Positions 1 to 8,247 of a stretch of DNA of 50,763 nucleotides are shown here, one piece after another. The notes under the pieces were generated by a model, which had not been told where the DNA came from, made no database searches, and saw only the letters and a list, made by a program, of their open reading frames with translations. Positions within the stretch are counted from its first letter, which is position 1. Each line of letters opens with the position of its first letter. The stretch is from Verrucomicrobiota bacterium (GTDB lineage: Bacteria; Verrucomicrobiota; Verrucomicrobiia; Opitutales; Opitutaceae): contig JAEWBF010000032.1 in assembly GCA_023391285.1 (NCBI GenBank), forward strand, positions 1 to 50,763, in the 5' to 3' direction. The position numbers were made by a program, and so were the translations under genes.

Positions 1-5
1 ATGTC

Positions 6-25
6 GGGGGGGGTCCCCCCCCCCC
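6..25. repeat. Homopolymer inverted repeat G8-T-C11 downstream of ftsZ
   Basis: Eight G, one T and eleven C in a row, lying 33 bases beyond the ftsZ stop codon. It can fold on itself as a G/C hairpin with almost no loop, or form a G-rich structure. No T-run follows on the minus strand, so it is not a standard intrinsic terminator. Homopolymers of this kind are also where sequencing errors gather. The rest of 1-57 shows nothing else recognisable. Confidence 0.6.
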
Positions 26-57
26 GCCGCTCCGTGCCCCTGTGGCCCAATCCCCCC

Positions 58-1356
58 TCACACCACAATCTTGATCCCCTTCCGCAAATACGTCGGCACA
101 TCCAGATCCTGCCCATCGAAAAGATTCCGATCCGTCTTCTCGAAATGCCCGCGGCTCTCGATCTCTCCGAAACCAAACTCTTCCTGCGCAATCTTCTCCG
201 CCGCTTTCGCCGCCGCCTTTTCCAACGACATCTCCGTCTGCGCCGGCTCCACCGCGCGCGTCGTCGCCATCGCCCCCGCCCCATCGAACATCCCCGGCGC
301 TCCCGCCGACACCTCACTGCGCACCGGCGCCGCTTTCCGGGGCGGCACCGGCCGACGCGAATAACCGCCCGCCCGTCCGCCCATCTCGCTCGTGCCGATC
401 ACGCACACTTCGACGCGATTCTGCATCCCTTCGTCGATCACCGCGCCCATGATGATGTGCGACTCGCGCCCGAACTGCTCCGTGATCGCCGTCATCAACT
501 CGTTCACTTTCGCCAGCGTCAGATCCGTCCCGCCAATGATGTTCACCAGCAGCCGATCCGCCTTCCGCGAAAACTCCGGCGTGTGCAACAGCGGGCAAAG
601 CTTCAAACTCGCCACCGCATCCGCCACCGCATTCTCCCCCGCTCCTTCGCCGAGCCCGAACAGCGTCTTTCCACCGCGCTGCTGAAACGCCTGCCGCAAC
701 GTCGCAAAATCCAGGTTGATCAACCCGGTCTTGAACAGCATCGCCCAGATCGACTTCACCCCGCGACCCATCCATTCGTCCGCCCGCGCAAACGAATCCA
801 ACACCGTCTCGTTCTCCGCCGCCTCCTGCAGCAACACGTCATTCGGCAGCGGTATCACCGCATCACATACACGCCGCAGCGCCTGAAGTCCTTCCTCCGC
901 CTGCTTCAACCGCCGTCCGCCTTCGAACGAAAACGGCATCGTCACGAACGCGATCACCAGCGCCCCTTGCTCCGACGCAATCTCCGCCACCACCGGCAGC
1001 GCGCCGCTCCCCGTCCCCCCGCCCATTCCGCCAAACAAAAACACCAGATCGCACTCCTTCACCACGTTCGCGATCTTCTCGCGATCCGCCTCCGCCGCCT
1101 CGCGCCCCAACTCCGGATCGCCGCCCGCGCCGAGCCCGCGCGTCACACTCATTCCGATCAACACTTTGTCCTGCACCGGCGAACTCGCCAGGGCCTGATA
1201 GTCCGTGTTCACGACCGCCAGCTGCAGCCGCTCGAGATTCTCCATCTTCAAACGATCGACCGCGTTCGATCCTGCGCCCCCCACGCCGACCAGCTTAATC
1301 GCAATGCTCCGATCCGTGAGCAACGAGTGCTCCAGTGGTAGTTCGTTCAAATTCAT
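58..1356 (-). CDS. ftsZ: Cell division GTPase FtsZ (divergent)
   Basis: Tubulin-like GTPase of 432 residues that polymerises into the Z-ring at midcell. The N-terminal GVGGAGSNAV segment (about 24-33), the tubulin signature GGMGGGTGSG (109-118) and GAVIDEG are clear. A long variable linker follows residue about 325, and the C-terminal tail ends DVPTYLRKGIKIVV, a variant of the peptide that binds FtsA. The T7 synergy loop reads GLINLDFATL (211-220): Asp216 is present, but Thr219 stands where the family has a second Asp (NxDFADV). It is the last gene of the dcw cluster and is separated from ftsA by an inverted repeat. The ATG at 1356 has no convincing Shine-Dalgarno. The identity is secure; the catalytic rate cannot be judged from sequence. 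Confidence 0.97.
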   Translation of the reverse strand: MNLNELPLEHSLLTDRSIAIKLVGVGGAGSNAVDRLKMENLERLQLAVVNTDYQALASSPVQDKVLIGMSVTRGLGAGGDPELGREAAEADREKIANVVKECDLVFLFGGMGGGTGSGALPVVAEIASEQGALVIAFVTMPFSFEGGRRLKQAEEGLQALRRVCDAVIPLPNDVLLQEAAENETVLDSFARADEWMGRGVKSIWAMLFKTGLINLDFATLRQAFQQRGGKTLFGLGEGAGENAVADAVASLKLCPLLHTPEFSRKADRLLVNIIGGTDLTLAKVNELMTAITEQFGRESHIIMGAVIDEGMQNRVEVCVIGTSEMGGRAGGYSRRPVPPRKAAPVRSEVSAGAPGMFDGAGAMATTRAVEPAQTEMSLEKAAAKAAEKIAQEEFGFGEIESRGHFEKTDRNLFDGQDLDVPTYLRKGIKIVV

Positions 1357-1370
1357 TATAGATAAAATCC

Positions 1371-1488
1371 CAAATCCCAGACGCCAAATACCAAAGAAAT
1401 CTCAAATCTCACCGGCAGTAACGGCACCCGATCCCATATTGAATTTTGGAGTTTCTTTGGCGTTTGGACCTTTGGCGTTTGGGATTTG
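1371..1488. repeat. Long imperfect inverted repeat between ftsA and ftsZ
   Basis: The left arm (about 1371-1409) and right arm (about 1444-1488) pair extensively: CAAATCCCA-x-ACGCCAAA at 1371-1388 matches the reverse complement of 1471-1488 with one mismatch, and a second block, CCAAAGAAA, pairs further in. The right arm contains the word TTTGGCGTTTGG in near-tandem. The whole intergenic space (1357-1493) is taken up by this structure. It resembles the murG/ftsW element in vocabulary (CCAAA on one side, TTTGG on the other). The ftsZ start lies about 15 bases beyond it. It could be an RNA hairpin acting on mRNA stability or translation, or a mobile repeat. Confidence 0.75.
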
Positions 1489-1493
1489 CCCCG

Positions 1494-2708
1494 TCATGAC
1501 GCGGCAAACAACCGCTTCACCCCCGACAAAAACCCGCCGCTCTTCCGCGGCGCCGTCGTCTTCTCGTTGTGTGCGCTCACGCCGTAATACAACAGCCCGA
1601 GCGCCGTGTTGTAACCCGGATCGCGCAGATTCTCCGCCACCCAGCCCGGCGTCTCACCGAGATGCGCCGGCACGCCAAACACCTTCGCCGCCGCTTCCAC
1701 GATGCCCGTCAGCTTGGCCGTGCCACCCGTCAACACCACGCCCGCCGCACAGGTCTCCGGCGAAAACGCATTCCCGAGTTTCTTCTTCACCACTTCAAAC
1801 AACTCCCACGTCCGCGCCGCCGTGATCTGCTCGATCGCCTGCCGCGCAAACTGCCGGTCCCCAATCGCGAAATTCCCATCCAGCCACACTTTGTCGTTCC
1901 TGTCCTTCGCCTGCACCGTCGCGCGCCCAAACCGCAGCTTCAACTTCTCCGCCTGCCCCTCAGTCAACCGCAGCCCGATGCTCAAATCGTTCGTCAGATG
2001 CGTCCCGCCCACCGGCACTACGCCCGTCGTGTGCGCCACCCCATCACGATACAACGCGAAATCCGTCGTCCCCGCCCCAATGTCGATCGCCAGCACGCCG
2101 TGCTGACGCTCCTCCGGCGTCGTCACCATGTGACCCGACGCCAAACTCGCCAGCACCAGCTCGCGCACTTCGAGATTAAACCCGCGGATCACATGAATGT
2201 TGTCCGCCAGCCGCTGCTCCTGGCCGTGCACCGTCCAATAACCGACTTCCAACCGCTGCCCGACCAGATTCTCCGGCGACGTCGGCACGATCCGCCCATC
2301 CACCCGAAACGGCCGACGGATATGATGGACCACCATCCGCCCGCTCGGCAGCTCCTTCGAGCGCGCGAGATCGCACACCGTGCGAATATCGTCCCGATCG
2401 ATCATGTTGTCCGCCGCCTTCACGTTCACCGCCGCCTCGTTGTAGAACCCTTCCAGGTGCCCGCCCGTCTGCGCGAGAAACACCAGATCGATCTTCTCGC
2501 CCGCATCGCGCTCCGCTTGCTCCAGCGCGCTGTGCGTGCAATCGCTCGCCGCCTTGTAGTCCACGACGTTCCCCTTGATCACCCCGCGCGACGAACACTC
2601 GCCATGGCCGACAATCGCCAGCTCGCGGCCGGTGTATTCGCCTACAAGAACAGTGGTTTTGGATGTGCCGACTTCGACGGCGCCAATGAAGGTGGTGCGG
2701 GAGCTCAC
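1494..2708 (-). CDS. ftsA: Cell division protein FtsA
   Basis: Actin-like ATPase of 404 residues that tethers FtsZ to the membrane and recruits later division proteins. Visible are the phosphate-1 motif EVGTSKTTVLVGE (12-24; most FtsA have Asp where this has Glu12), the phosphate-2 motif AIDIGAGTTDFALY (207-220), a VVLTGG adenosine motif, and a C-terminal amphipathic helix GGFLSGVKRLFAAS (391-404) that serves as the membrane-targeting sequence. The GTG start (2706-2708) overlaps the ftsQ TGA stop in a GTGA arrangement, so translation is probably coupled. The neighbours ftsQ and ftsZ are the expected ones. Confidence 0.97.
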   Translation of the reverse strand: MSSRTTFIGAVEVGTSKTTVLVGEYTGRELAIVGHGECSSRGVIKGNVVDYKAASDCTHSALEQAERDAGEKIDLVFLAQTGGHLEGFYNEAAVNVKAADNMIDRDDIRTVCDLARSKELPSGRMVVHHIRRPFRVDGRIVPTSPENLVGQRLEVGYWTVHGQEQRLADNIHVIRGFNLEVRELVLASLASGHMVTTPEERQHGVLAIDIGAGTTDFALYRDGVAHTTGVVPVGGTHLTNDLSIGLRLTEGQAEKLKLRFGRATVQAKDRNDKVWLDGNFAIGDRQFARQAIEQITAARTWELFEVVKKKLGNAFSPETCAAGVVLTGGTAKLTGIVEAAAKVFGVPAHLGETPGWVAENLRDPGYNTALGLLYYGVSAHNEKTTAPRKSGGFLSGVKRLFAAS

Positions 2709-3718
2709 AGTTTGTTGTTTCGCTGAAAATCCAGGAAAGCAGGTCGCGCCGGTCTCTTCTCCCGCCGCACATCCGCCGTCGTCGCCCGCACGTGTGACGG
2801 AGCCGGCGCACCAGGCACCAACTCCGGGTCTTCGAACGTCACCGGCACTTGCGACCCGATCGCCAGGTTCACCTCGCGCAACGGCCGGTCCGTCCGCGCC
2901 CGCGCCGCATCCAATAACGAATCCAACCGCGCCAGCTGCCGGAAAAAGTCGTCGTTCACGCCAAACAAAATCCGCCCCACGTCCTTCGCCTTCACCTCGA
3001 TCTCGTGGTCCGACTCAAACCGCTCCAACGACACCACCTGCCACGTGCGATAAAGATGCTCCGCCTCCAGCTTCGCCTTCGCCAGCAAATCCGCCGCGAC
3101 GTCCATGTGCGCGATCGGCAAAAACACGTCGCCTTCCCGCTCCAGCTTCACCCCCGCCAGCCACGGCAGCGTCTTCACCATCGCCGGATCGAAGCTGATC
3201 CCTTCGAACACCACCCCTTCCCGCGACACCAGCAACTCCCGCGGCGCACCGTCGCCGAGCTGCGCCATCAAACGCGCCACCGGTGAATACTCGGAAATAC
3301 TCACCGTCAGCGTCGCCGGAAACACCCGCGCCACGTTCGCCGCCCGCACCTGACGCGTCTCGAGCAACTTCGCCTGCAACACATGCAGATCGAGCTGCAT
3401 CAACGACACTTTCCGCGGCAGCCCCAGCGTCTGCACCACCCACGCATGATCCAGCACCCCGTCGGTCGTCAGCACGATCTCCTTCACCGGCACCGCCTCG
3501 GCCGTCGCCGACAAAATCTGCGGATTCCCGCGCAACACCGCGCCGATCTCATAGCCGCCCCACACCAATCCACACAACAACGCGGCCGCGAAGATCGTTT
3601 TCGTCACACTCCACACCAGCCGCTTCCGCCCGCCGTTCGACATCGCGCGCGGCTTCACCTGTTGGGGAATATCTCTCCAACTGCGCGATGGCTGACTGTT
3701 GTTCTCGGCTCGACTCAC
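2705..3718 (-). CDS. ftsQ: Cell division protein FtsQ/DivIB
   Basis: Bitopic inner-membrane division protein of about 337 residues. It has a cytoplasmic N-tail of some 33 residues, one membrane segment (LVWSVTKTIFAAALLCGLVW, about 33-53) and a periplasmic POTRA-type domain followed by the FtsQ beta region with the phrase VARVFPATLTVSISEYSPVA. The frame stays open far upstream into ddl. I chose the GTG at 3718 because it overlaps the ddl TGA stop (GTGA), as at the ftsQ/ftsA junction; an ATG at 3643 is the alternative and also leaves the membrane segment intact. No strong Shine-Dalgarno is seen before either. It is weakly conserved in sequence, as usual for the family, and identified by layout, topology and dcw position. 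Confidence 0.9.
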   Translation of the reverse strand: MSRAENNSQPSRSWRDIPQQVKPRAMSNGGRKRLVWSVTKTIFAAALLCGLVWGGYEIGAVLRGNPQILSATAEAVPVKEIVLTTDGVLDHAWVVQTLGLPRKVSLMQLDLHVLQAKLLETRQVRAANVARVFPATLTVSISEYSPVARLMAQLGDGAPRELLVSREGVVFEGISFDPAMVKTLPWLAGVKLEREGDVFLPIAHMDVAADLLAKAKLEAEHLYRTWQVVSLERFESDHEIEVKAKDVGRILFGVNDDFFRQLARLDSLLDAARARTDRPLREVNLAIGSQVPVTFEDPELVPGAPAPSHVRATTADVRREKRPARPAFLDFQRNNKL

Positions 3719-4653
3719 GTGGTTTTCGCAGACGCCGCTCCCGCTTGAAAACGCTGCAGCGCGGGTATCACCATTTCCCTTACAAGCTCCGAAAAACCTA
3801 GCCCCTCGCAGCGAGCGCTCATCGGCAGCAGGCTCGTTTCTTTCATGCCCGGGAGCGTGTTTATTTCCAGCAAATAAAACTCTTCTTTCGCTCCGATCAT
3901 GAAATCCACGCGCGCATAATCCCGACACCCGCACGCCCCAAACGCCCGCTCCGCCGCCGCCCGAATTTCCGCCGTCAATCCCTCCCCCAACGGCGCCGGC
4001 GCCAAATACTCCGTCCGCCCTTTCGTGTATTTGCTTTCGTAATCATACACGCCCGACTTCGGCCGGATCTCCACCACCCCCAACGCCCGCCCGTTCAAAA
4101 CGCCCACCGCGAGTTCCCGCCCAAACACCCGCTGCTCGATCAACCAGTTCCCATCCGTGATCGCCGCCAAGCCCGCTTCCAACTCCGCCCGCGATCCCAC
4201 AATCCTCAACCCCACGCTGCTCCCCTGATCATTCGGCTTCAGCACCACGTTTTCGCCAAACCGCCCGATCACCTCATCCGCCGTCGGTTTTCCTCCCGCC
4301 GCAAACTTCATCCCGGGAATCACCCGAATCCCCGCCTTTTCCACCGCCTCTTTCGTCGCCGTTTTATCCATCGTCAGCGCACTGCTCTCCACCCCGCACC
4401 CCGCATACGTCACACCCTTTTCCTCCAACAAGCGTTGCATCCCGCCGTCCTCCCCAAACGTGCCATGCAACGTCGATAACACGACGTGCTTATCCGCCTC
4501 GATCCCCTCCGGCACCGCGTCCGCATCCACCACAAACAACCGCGTCGGAAAACTCCGCGCCAGCGCCACCGCGCAAGCCAGCCCCGACCCCAGCGAAACC
4601 TCCCGCTCCGCCGAAGTGCCTCCGCTTAAAACTGCGATGATAGGCGTGTTCAT
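3715..4653 (-). CDS. ddl: D-alanine--D-alanine ligase
   Basis: Cytoplasmic ATP-grasp enzyme of 312 residues that joins two D-Ala for the peptidoglycan stem peptide. The start MNTPIIAVLSGGTSAEREVS is the family N-terminus. Further on are the ATP-grasp segments KPNDQGSSVGL and GRTEYLAPAPL, and the metal/substrate motif RVDFM...LLEINTLPGM. The frame extends upstream to 4797, but that part only translates the intergenic repeat, so the ATG at 4653 is used. No Shine-Dalgarno precedes it; the inverted-repeat arm ends six bases upstream. The stop overlaps the ftsQ start. Confidence 0.97.
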   Translation of the reverse strand: MNTPIIAVLSGGTSAEREVSLGSGLACAVALARSFPTRLFVVDADAVPEGIEADKHVVLSTLHGTFGEDGGMQRLLEEKGVTYAGCGVESSALTMDKTATKEAVEKAGIRVIPGMKFAAGGKPTADEVIGRFGENVVLKPNDQGSSVGLRIVGSRAELEAGLAAITDGNWLIEQRVFGRELAVGVLNGRALGVVEIRPKSGVYDYESKYTKGRTEYLAPAPLGEGLTAEIRAAAERAFGACGCRDYARVDFMIGAKEEFYLLEINTLPGMKETSLLPMSARCEGLGFSELVREMVIPALQRFQAGAASAKTT

Positions 4654-4659
4654 GCCGTA

Positions 4660-4769
4660 AATTTTCGATTCTCGATTTTCGATTTTCGATTTGCCGATCC
4701 AACCGCCGTCCGCCCGCGCATCGGTCCCCGGCCCACAAATCGAAAATCGAAAATCCAAATTCGAAAATT
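4660..4769. repeat. Long inverted repeat of TTTTCGA words between murB and ddl
   Basis: Two 34-base arms, 4660-4693 and 4736-4769, pair over 9 + 19 bases with a 6-base internal mismatch. The left arm is four repeats of the word (A)TTTTCGA; the right arm is its complement. The 42-base loop holds a second small stem, CCGAT (4694-4698) with ATCGG (4720-4724). The right arm touches the first base of the murB stop and the left arm ends just before the ddl start, so the element fills the whole junction. The arms are strikingly AT-rich against the surrounding sequence, which suggests insertion or independent maintenance. Confidence 0.9.
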
Positions 4770-5713
4770 CACAGCACTTCCCTCCACTCCCGCCCATACA
4801 ACAACGCCTCCGGCTCCAACTCCACGCCGCGCGCTTCCTTCACTTTCGCCCGCACGCGTCTCACCAATTCCACTACGTCCGCCCCCGTCGCCTTCCCACG
4901 GTTTACGATGAAATTCGCATGCACCGGCGACACCTCCGCATCGCCCACGCGCATCCCTTTCAATCCACATTCATCGATCAACCGCCCCGCCGAAGTCCCT
5001 TCCGGATTCTTGAAAATACATCCCGCGCTCGGCTCCCGCGGCTGCGACTCCTGCCGTTTCCTCCGATAAACATCGATCTGCCGGCTCACCGCATCCGCAT
5101 CCGTTTGCGCCATCGGACGCAGCAACGCCCCCAGCGCGATCGCCGCATGCAGCTCCGCACAATGCCGGTAACTCACCTGCATCTCCTCCCGCGCCCATGT
5201 TCGCAATTCACCGTCCAACGTCATCGCCCGCACTTCTTCCACCACGTCGAACATCCACCCGCCCATCGCTCCCGCATTCATCCGCAGCGCCCCACCGACG
5301 TTCCCGGGAATCCCTTCCAAAAACTCGAATCCCGTCAGCCCCGCCTTCGCCGCCAACCCGCACAAATTCTTCAACCGCAACCCCGCCCCCACCCACACAC
5401 GCCCTTTGTCCCGCGGTTCGAACACCGCCCAATTCGCGTGCCCGAGCGAAATCACGAGGCCGTCCACGCCTGCATCCGGCACGATCAAATTCGACCCTCG
5501 CCCCAGTGCATACACCGCCACACCCGCCGCTTTCGCGGCCTTCAAGAGCGTAGCCAAATCCTCGATACTCGCCGGCTCCGCATACACCCGCGCCGCTCCG
5601 CCCACGCGCATCGTCGTCTTCTTCGCTAACGGCTCTTCGCGCACAAACTTCGTCTCCGCCGAAAGCCTCGGCCGAACCCCCGCCGCAAACTCATCCCATT
5701 TCGCCGCACTCAT
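4769..5713 (-). CDS. murB: UDP-N-acetylenolpyruvoylglucosamine reductase MurB
   Basis: FAD- and NADPH-dependent reductase of 314 residues that makes UDP-MurNAc. Seen are the FAD-binding motifs GRGSNLIV (71-78) and GIPGNVGGALRMNAG (134-148), the SYRH motif (181-184), and SAGCIFKNP (229-237). Cys232 occupies the position of the catalytic proton donor, which is serine in the E. coli enzyme; cysteine here is a known variant. The GDAEVSPVHANFIVN segment and C-terminal glutamates are present. The ATG overlaps the murC stop (ATGA), implying coupled translation. Confidence 0.97.
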   Translation of the reverse strand: MSAAKWDEFAAGVRPRLSAETKFVREEPLAKKTTMRVGGAARVYAEPASIEDLATLLKAAKAAGVAVYALGRGSNLIVPDAGVDGLVISLGHANWAVFEPRDKGRVWVGAGLRLKNLCGLAAKAGLTGFEFLEGIPGNVGGALRMNAGAMGGWMFDVVEEVRAMTLDGELRTWAREEMQVSYRHCAELHAAIALGALLRPMAQTDADAVSRQIDVYRRKRQESQPREPSAGCIFKNPEGTSAGRLIDECGLKGMRVGDAEVSPVHANFIVNRGKATGADVVELVRRVRAKVKEARGVELEPEALLYGREWREVL

Positions 5714-7050
5714 CGTTTCGCCTTCCTCGCTTCAAGCCACGCCCGCGCTTTCCGATCGATATCCCCCGCGCCCACAAACGCCACCACATCCCCCGCGCGC
5801 ACCTCCGCGTCCAGCGCCGCGTTCAACTCCGCATCGCTCCGCGCATGCGAGACCCGATCTCCGTTCATCGTCGCCGCCAAATCCGCCGTCGTCCCGCCCT
5901 CAATCCTGCCTTCACCCGCGCCGTAAACATCCAGCAACACCACGCGATCCGCCACCGCGAGCGCCTCCGCAAACTCGCGCAAAAACTGCCTCGTCCGCGA
6001 ATATCGATGCGGCTGAAACACCACCACCAACCGCCCACTTTTCGGCCGCACGCTCGCCAACAACGCCCGAATCTCCGCCGGATGATGCGCATAGTCCTCG
6101 AGCACCCGAATCCCTTCCGCGTCCCACAACACCGTCTGCCTCCGCCGCACCCCCGCAAAATCCGCCAACAAATCCTCCTGCAGCTTCGCCCCCATGATCT
6201 GCGCTGCCGCCAGCGCCGCCGTCGCGTTCGTTGCGTTGAACTCTCCCTTCGCCCGCACCACCGCCCGGTCCGCGGAAAACCGCCCGCCCAGCTTCAACAC
6301 CATTTGCCCATCCGTCTCTTTCTTCACCTCCCCCACAAAATCCCCATTCCGCCCAAACGTCGCCGAGCGCCCCCGTGTTTCGCCGCCCCATTCCTCGTTC
6401 ACCAACACCGCCCCGCGCGTCCGCCCAAACAACTCCACAAACGTCCGCTCGATCTCCTCCGCCGTCCGATACCGGTCCGGATGATCCCAGTCCAAATTCA
6501 CGGCGACCGTAATCTCCGGCGAAAACCGTTCGATCGTTCCGTCGCTTTCGTCGATCTCCGCCACCACCCATTCGCTCTCCCCCGCATCCGCCGGCGCGCG
6601 CCCATCCGCAAACAATCCGCCGAGCACGTATCCGCTTTTCAACTCCGCCCGGCGCAACGCCCACACGAGCATCGCCGTCGTCGTCGTCTTCCCATGCGAC
6701 CCGCACACGGCCACGAGCTTCCGCCCGCGCACCACCTCCGCCAGCATCTCCCCGCGCCGCACCAACAACAACCCGCGCTCCTTCGCCGCGCGATAAACCG
6801 GATGGGTCGCCGCAATCGCCGACGAATACACCACCACTTCACAATCGTCTTTCATCGTTCCCACCCGCACGCCCGCCGCCGCCAGCAACTCCGCCATCTC
6901 CGGCGTCATCCCATCATCCTCGCCGCTCACTTCGAATCCAGCCCCCGCCAAAAACATCGCGAGCGGCCCCAAGCCCATTCCCGCCACGCCCACGCAATGC
7001 ACGCGGTGCACCTTGCGTCCGAAAATCTCGGGTAACGACTCGCGCTTCAT
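5710..7050 (-). CDS. murC: UDP-N-acetylmuramate--L-alanine ligase MurC
   Basis: Cytoplasmic Mur ligase of 446 residues that adds L-Ala to UDP-MurNAc. The Rossmann-like start VHCVGVAGMGLGPLA (18-32), P-loop GSHGKTTTT (117-125), central DESDGT segment, DYAHHP motif and FQPHRYSRT motif follow in the standard order for a MurC. Length is typical. Both ends overlap neighbours by four bases (murG upstream, murB downstream), so murG-murC-murB forms one tightly coupled block. Confidence 0.98.
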   Translation of the reverse strand: MKRESLPEIFGRKVHRVHCVGVAGMGLGPLAMFLAGAGFEVSGEDDGMTPEMAELLAAAGVRVGTMKDDCEVVVYSSAIAATHPVYRAAKERGLLLVRRGEMLAEVVRGRKLVAVCGSHGKTTTTAMLVWALRRAELKSGYVLGGLFADGRAPADAGESEWVVAEIDESDGTIERFSPEITVAVNLDWDHPDRYRTAEEIERTFVELFGRTRGAVLVNEEWGGETRGRSATFGRNGDFVGEVKKETDGQMVLKLGGRFSADRAVVRAKGEFNATNATAALAAAQIMGAKLQEDLLADFAGVRRRQTVLWDAEGIRVLEDYAHHPAEIRALLASVRPKSGRLVVVFQPHRYSRTRQFLREFAEALAVADRVVLLDVYGAGEGRIEGGTTADLAATMNGDRVSHARSDAELNAALDAEVRAGDVVAFVGAGDIDRKARAWLEARKAKR

Positions 7051-8141
7051 CGCCGCCCTCCCGCGATCCCTTCCAGTTCATCCACGATCATCGCCCGCGG
7101 ATCCTGCTCTCCCATCTGGCGCAGCTTCGCCCGCATCTCCGCCAGCCGCGCCTCGTCCGTCACCAGCCCGAGCGCCAGCTCTTTCAACCTCGCGATGTCC
7201 GCCTGCTCCAACACCACGCCGCCGCCCGCGCGCGCCACCTCCGCCGCATTCGCCCGTTGATGATCGTCCGCCGCCGCCGGGAACGGCACCAGCACCGCCG
7301 GCGTTTCACATCGCACCAGTTCCGCAATCGTTCCCGCCCCCGCCCGCGTCACCGCCAGATCCGCCGCCGACAGCAACTCGCCGATCCGATCGCAGAACAT
7401 CAAAAAATACCCGCGCACCGGCTCGCCCGTTTTCGTCGCCAGCTCCACCACGCCGTCGCGGCCCTTGTCCAACCCCGTCACGCAGCAAATCTGCACGCCT
7501 TCCGCCGCAAACTCCTTCAACACCGCCCGCGCCCAATCATTCAGCACCGTCGCCCCCTGACTCCCGCCCAGCACCACCACCAGCTTCCGCCCCACTTCGA
7601 TGCCCAGCGCTTTCCGCGCCTCGGTCTGCGACACCCGCACAATCTCCTTCCGCACCGGCATCCCCGCCGCGCGCACCACGCCCGGCGCCACCCCACTCAT
7701 CGAAACTCCGGCTGGCAAAAACACCCGCTGCGCCCAGCGCCCCAGCACGCGCACCGCCCGCCCGGGCACCCGATTCGATTCATGCAGCGCCACCGGCACG
7801 CCGCTCATCCGCGCCGCGACGACCACGCCCGCCGACGTGAATCCGCCGAACCCCACCACGCAGTCCGGCCGAAACTCCCGCACAATCCCCCGGCAAACCT
7901 TCACTCCGCGCGCCTGCGAAATCACGAATTTCGCCAACCCCACCGGTCGCGCCGAAAACCCCGTGCCCGGCACGCGCGTGAATTCAAACTCCGGATACTT
8001 CTCCACCAGCCGCGCATCCACGCGCTTCTCGCTGATCAACAGCCGCACCGCGTGCCCGCGCGCGCCCAACTCCTCCGCCACCGCAATCCCCGGCGCCAGA
8101 TGCCCCCCCGTCCCTCCGCAAGAAATCAGAAAACGGCTCAT
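7047..8141 (-). CDS. murG: Lipid II synthase MurG
   Basis: Peripheral membrane GT-B glycosyltransferase (364 residues) that transfers GlcNAc to lipid I. The N-terminal glycine-rich loop SCGGTGGHLAPG (7-18), the HESNRVPGRA segment, the second loop GGSQGA and the UDP-binding region TRAGAGTIAEL...PFPAAADDHQ are all present. The ATG at 8141 places the glycine loop at the usual distance from the start; a 15-residue upstream extension would only translate part of the inverted repeat. There is no evident Shine-Dalgarno. The stop overlaps the murC start (ATGA). Confidence 0.97.
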   Translation of the reverse strand: MSRFLISCGGTGGHLAPGIAVAEELGARGHAVRLLISEKRVDARLVEKYPEFEFTRVPGTGFSARPVGLAKFVISQARGVKVCRGIVREFRPDCVVGFGGFTSAGVVVAARMSGVPVALHESNRVPGRAVRVLGRWAQRVFLPAGVSMSGVAPGVVRAAGMPVRKEIVRVSQTEARKALGIEVGRKLVVVLGGSQGATVLNDWARAVLKEFAAEGVQICCVTGLDKGRDGVVELATKTGEPVRGYFLMFCDRIGELLSAADLAVTRAGAGTIAELVRCETPAVLVPFPAAADDHQRANAAEVARAGGGVVLEQADIARLKELALGLVTDEARLAEMRAKLRQMGEQDPRAMIVDELEGIAGGRR

Positions 8142-8151
8142 GCTTTGGCCA

Positions 8152-8246
8152 GACTTCAAACGCCAAACTTCCAAATCCCAAAACATTCCCGCGCTTCGCG
8201 CGCTGTCTTTTGGAATTTTGGACTTGTGTCCTTTGTGATTTTTTTC
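8152..8246. repeat. Imperfect inverted repeat between ftsW and murG
   Basis: CCAAA-rich words on the left (about 8152-8185, including CGCCAAAC and CCAAATCCCAAAA) face TTTGG-rich words on the right (about 8208-8246), with a small hairpin, CGCGC-TTC-GCGCG, at the centre near 8190. The pairing is less regular than in the other junction elements, but the vocabulary is the same as in the ftsA/ftsZ repeat. It fills the 106-base space between ftsW and murG, the only gap in an otherwise overlapping murG-murC-murB run. Confidence 0.6.
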
Positions 8247-8247
8247 C

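Noticed and set aside
1..1341. Long plus-strand open frames across the dcw region (1-1341, 1569-2726, 5845-7035, 11882-13456 and similar)
   Set aside because: They are antisense to well-identified mur and fts genes, very rich in Arg/His/Pro, and have no family motifs. Long antisense frames are expected in GC-rich genes.
4654..4797. N-terminal extension of Ddl upstream of 4653
   Set aside because: The extra residues only translate the intergenic inverted repeat and the murB end; the family start is MNTPIIAVLSGG.
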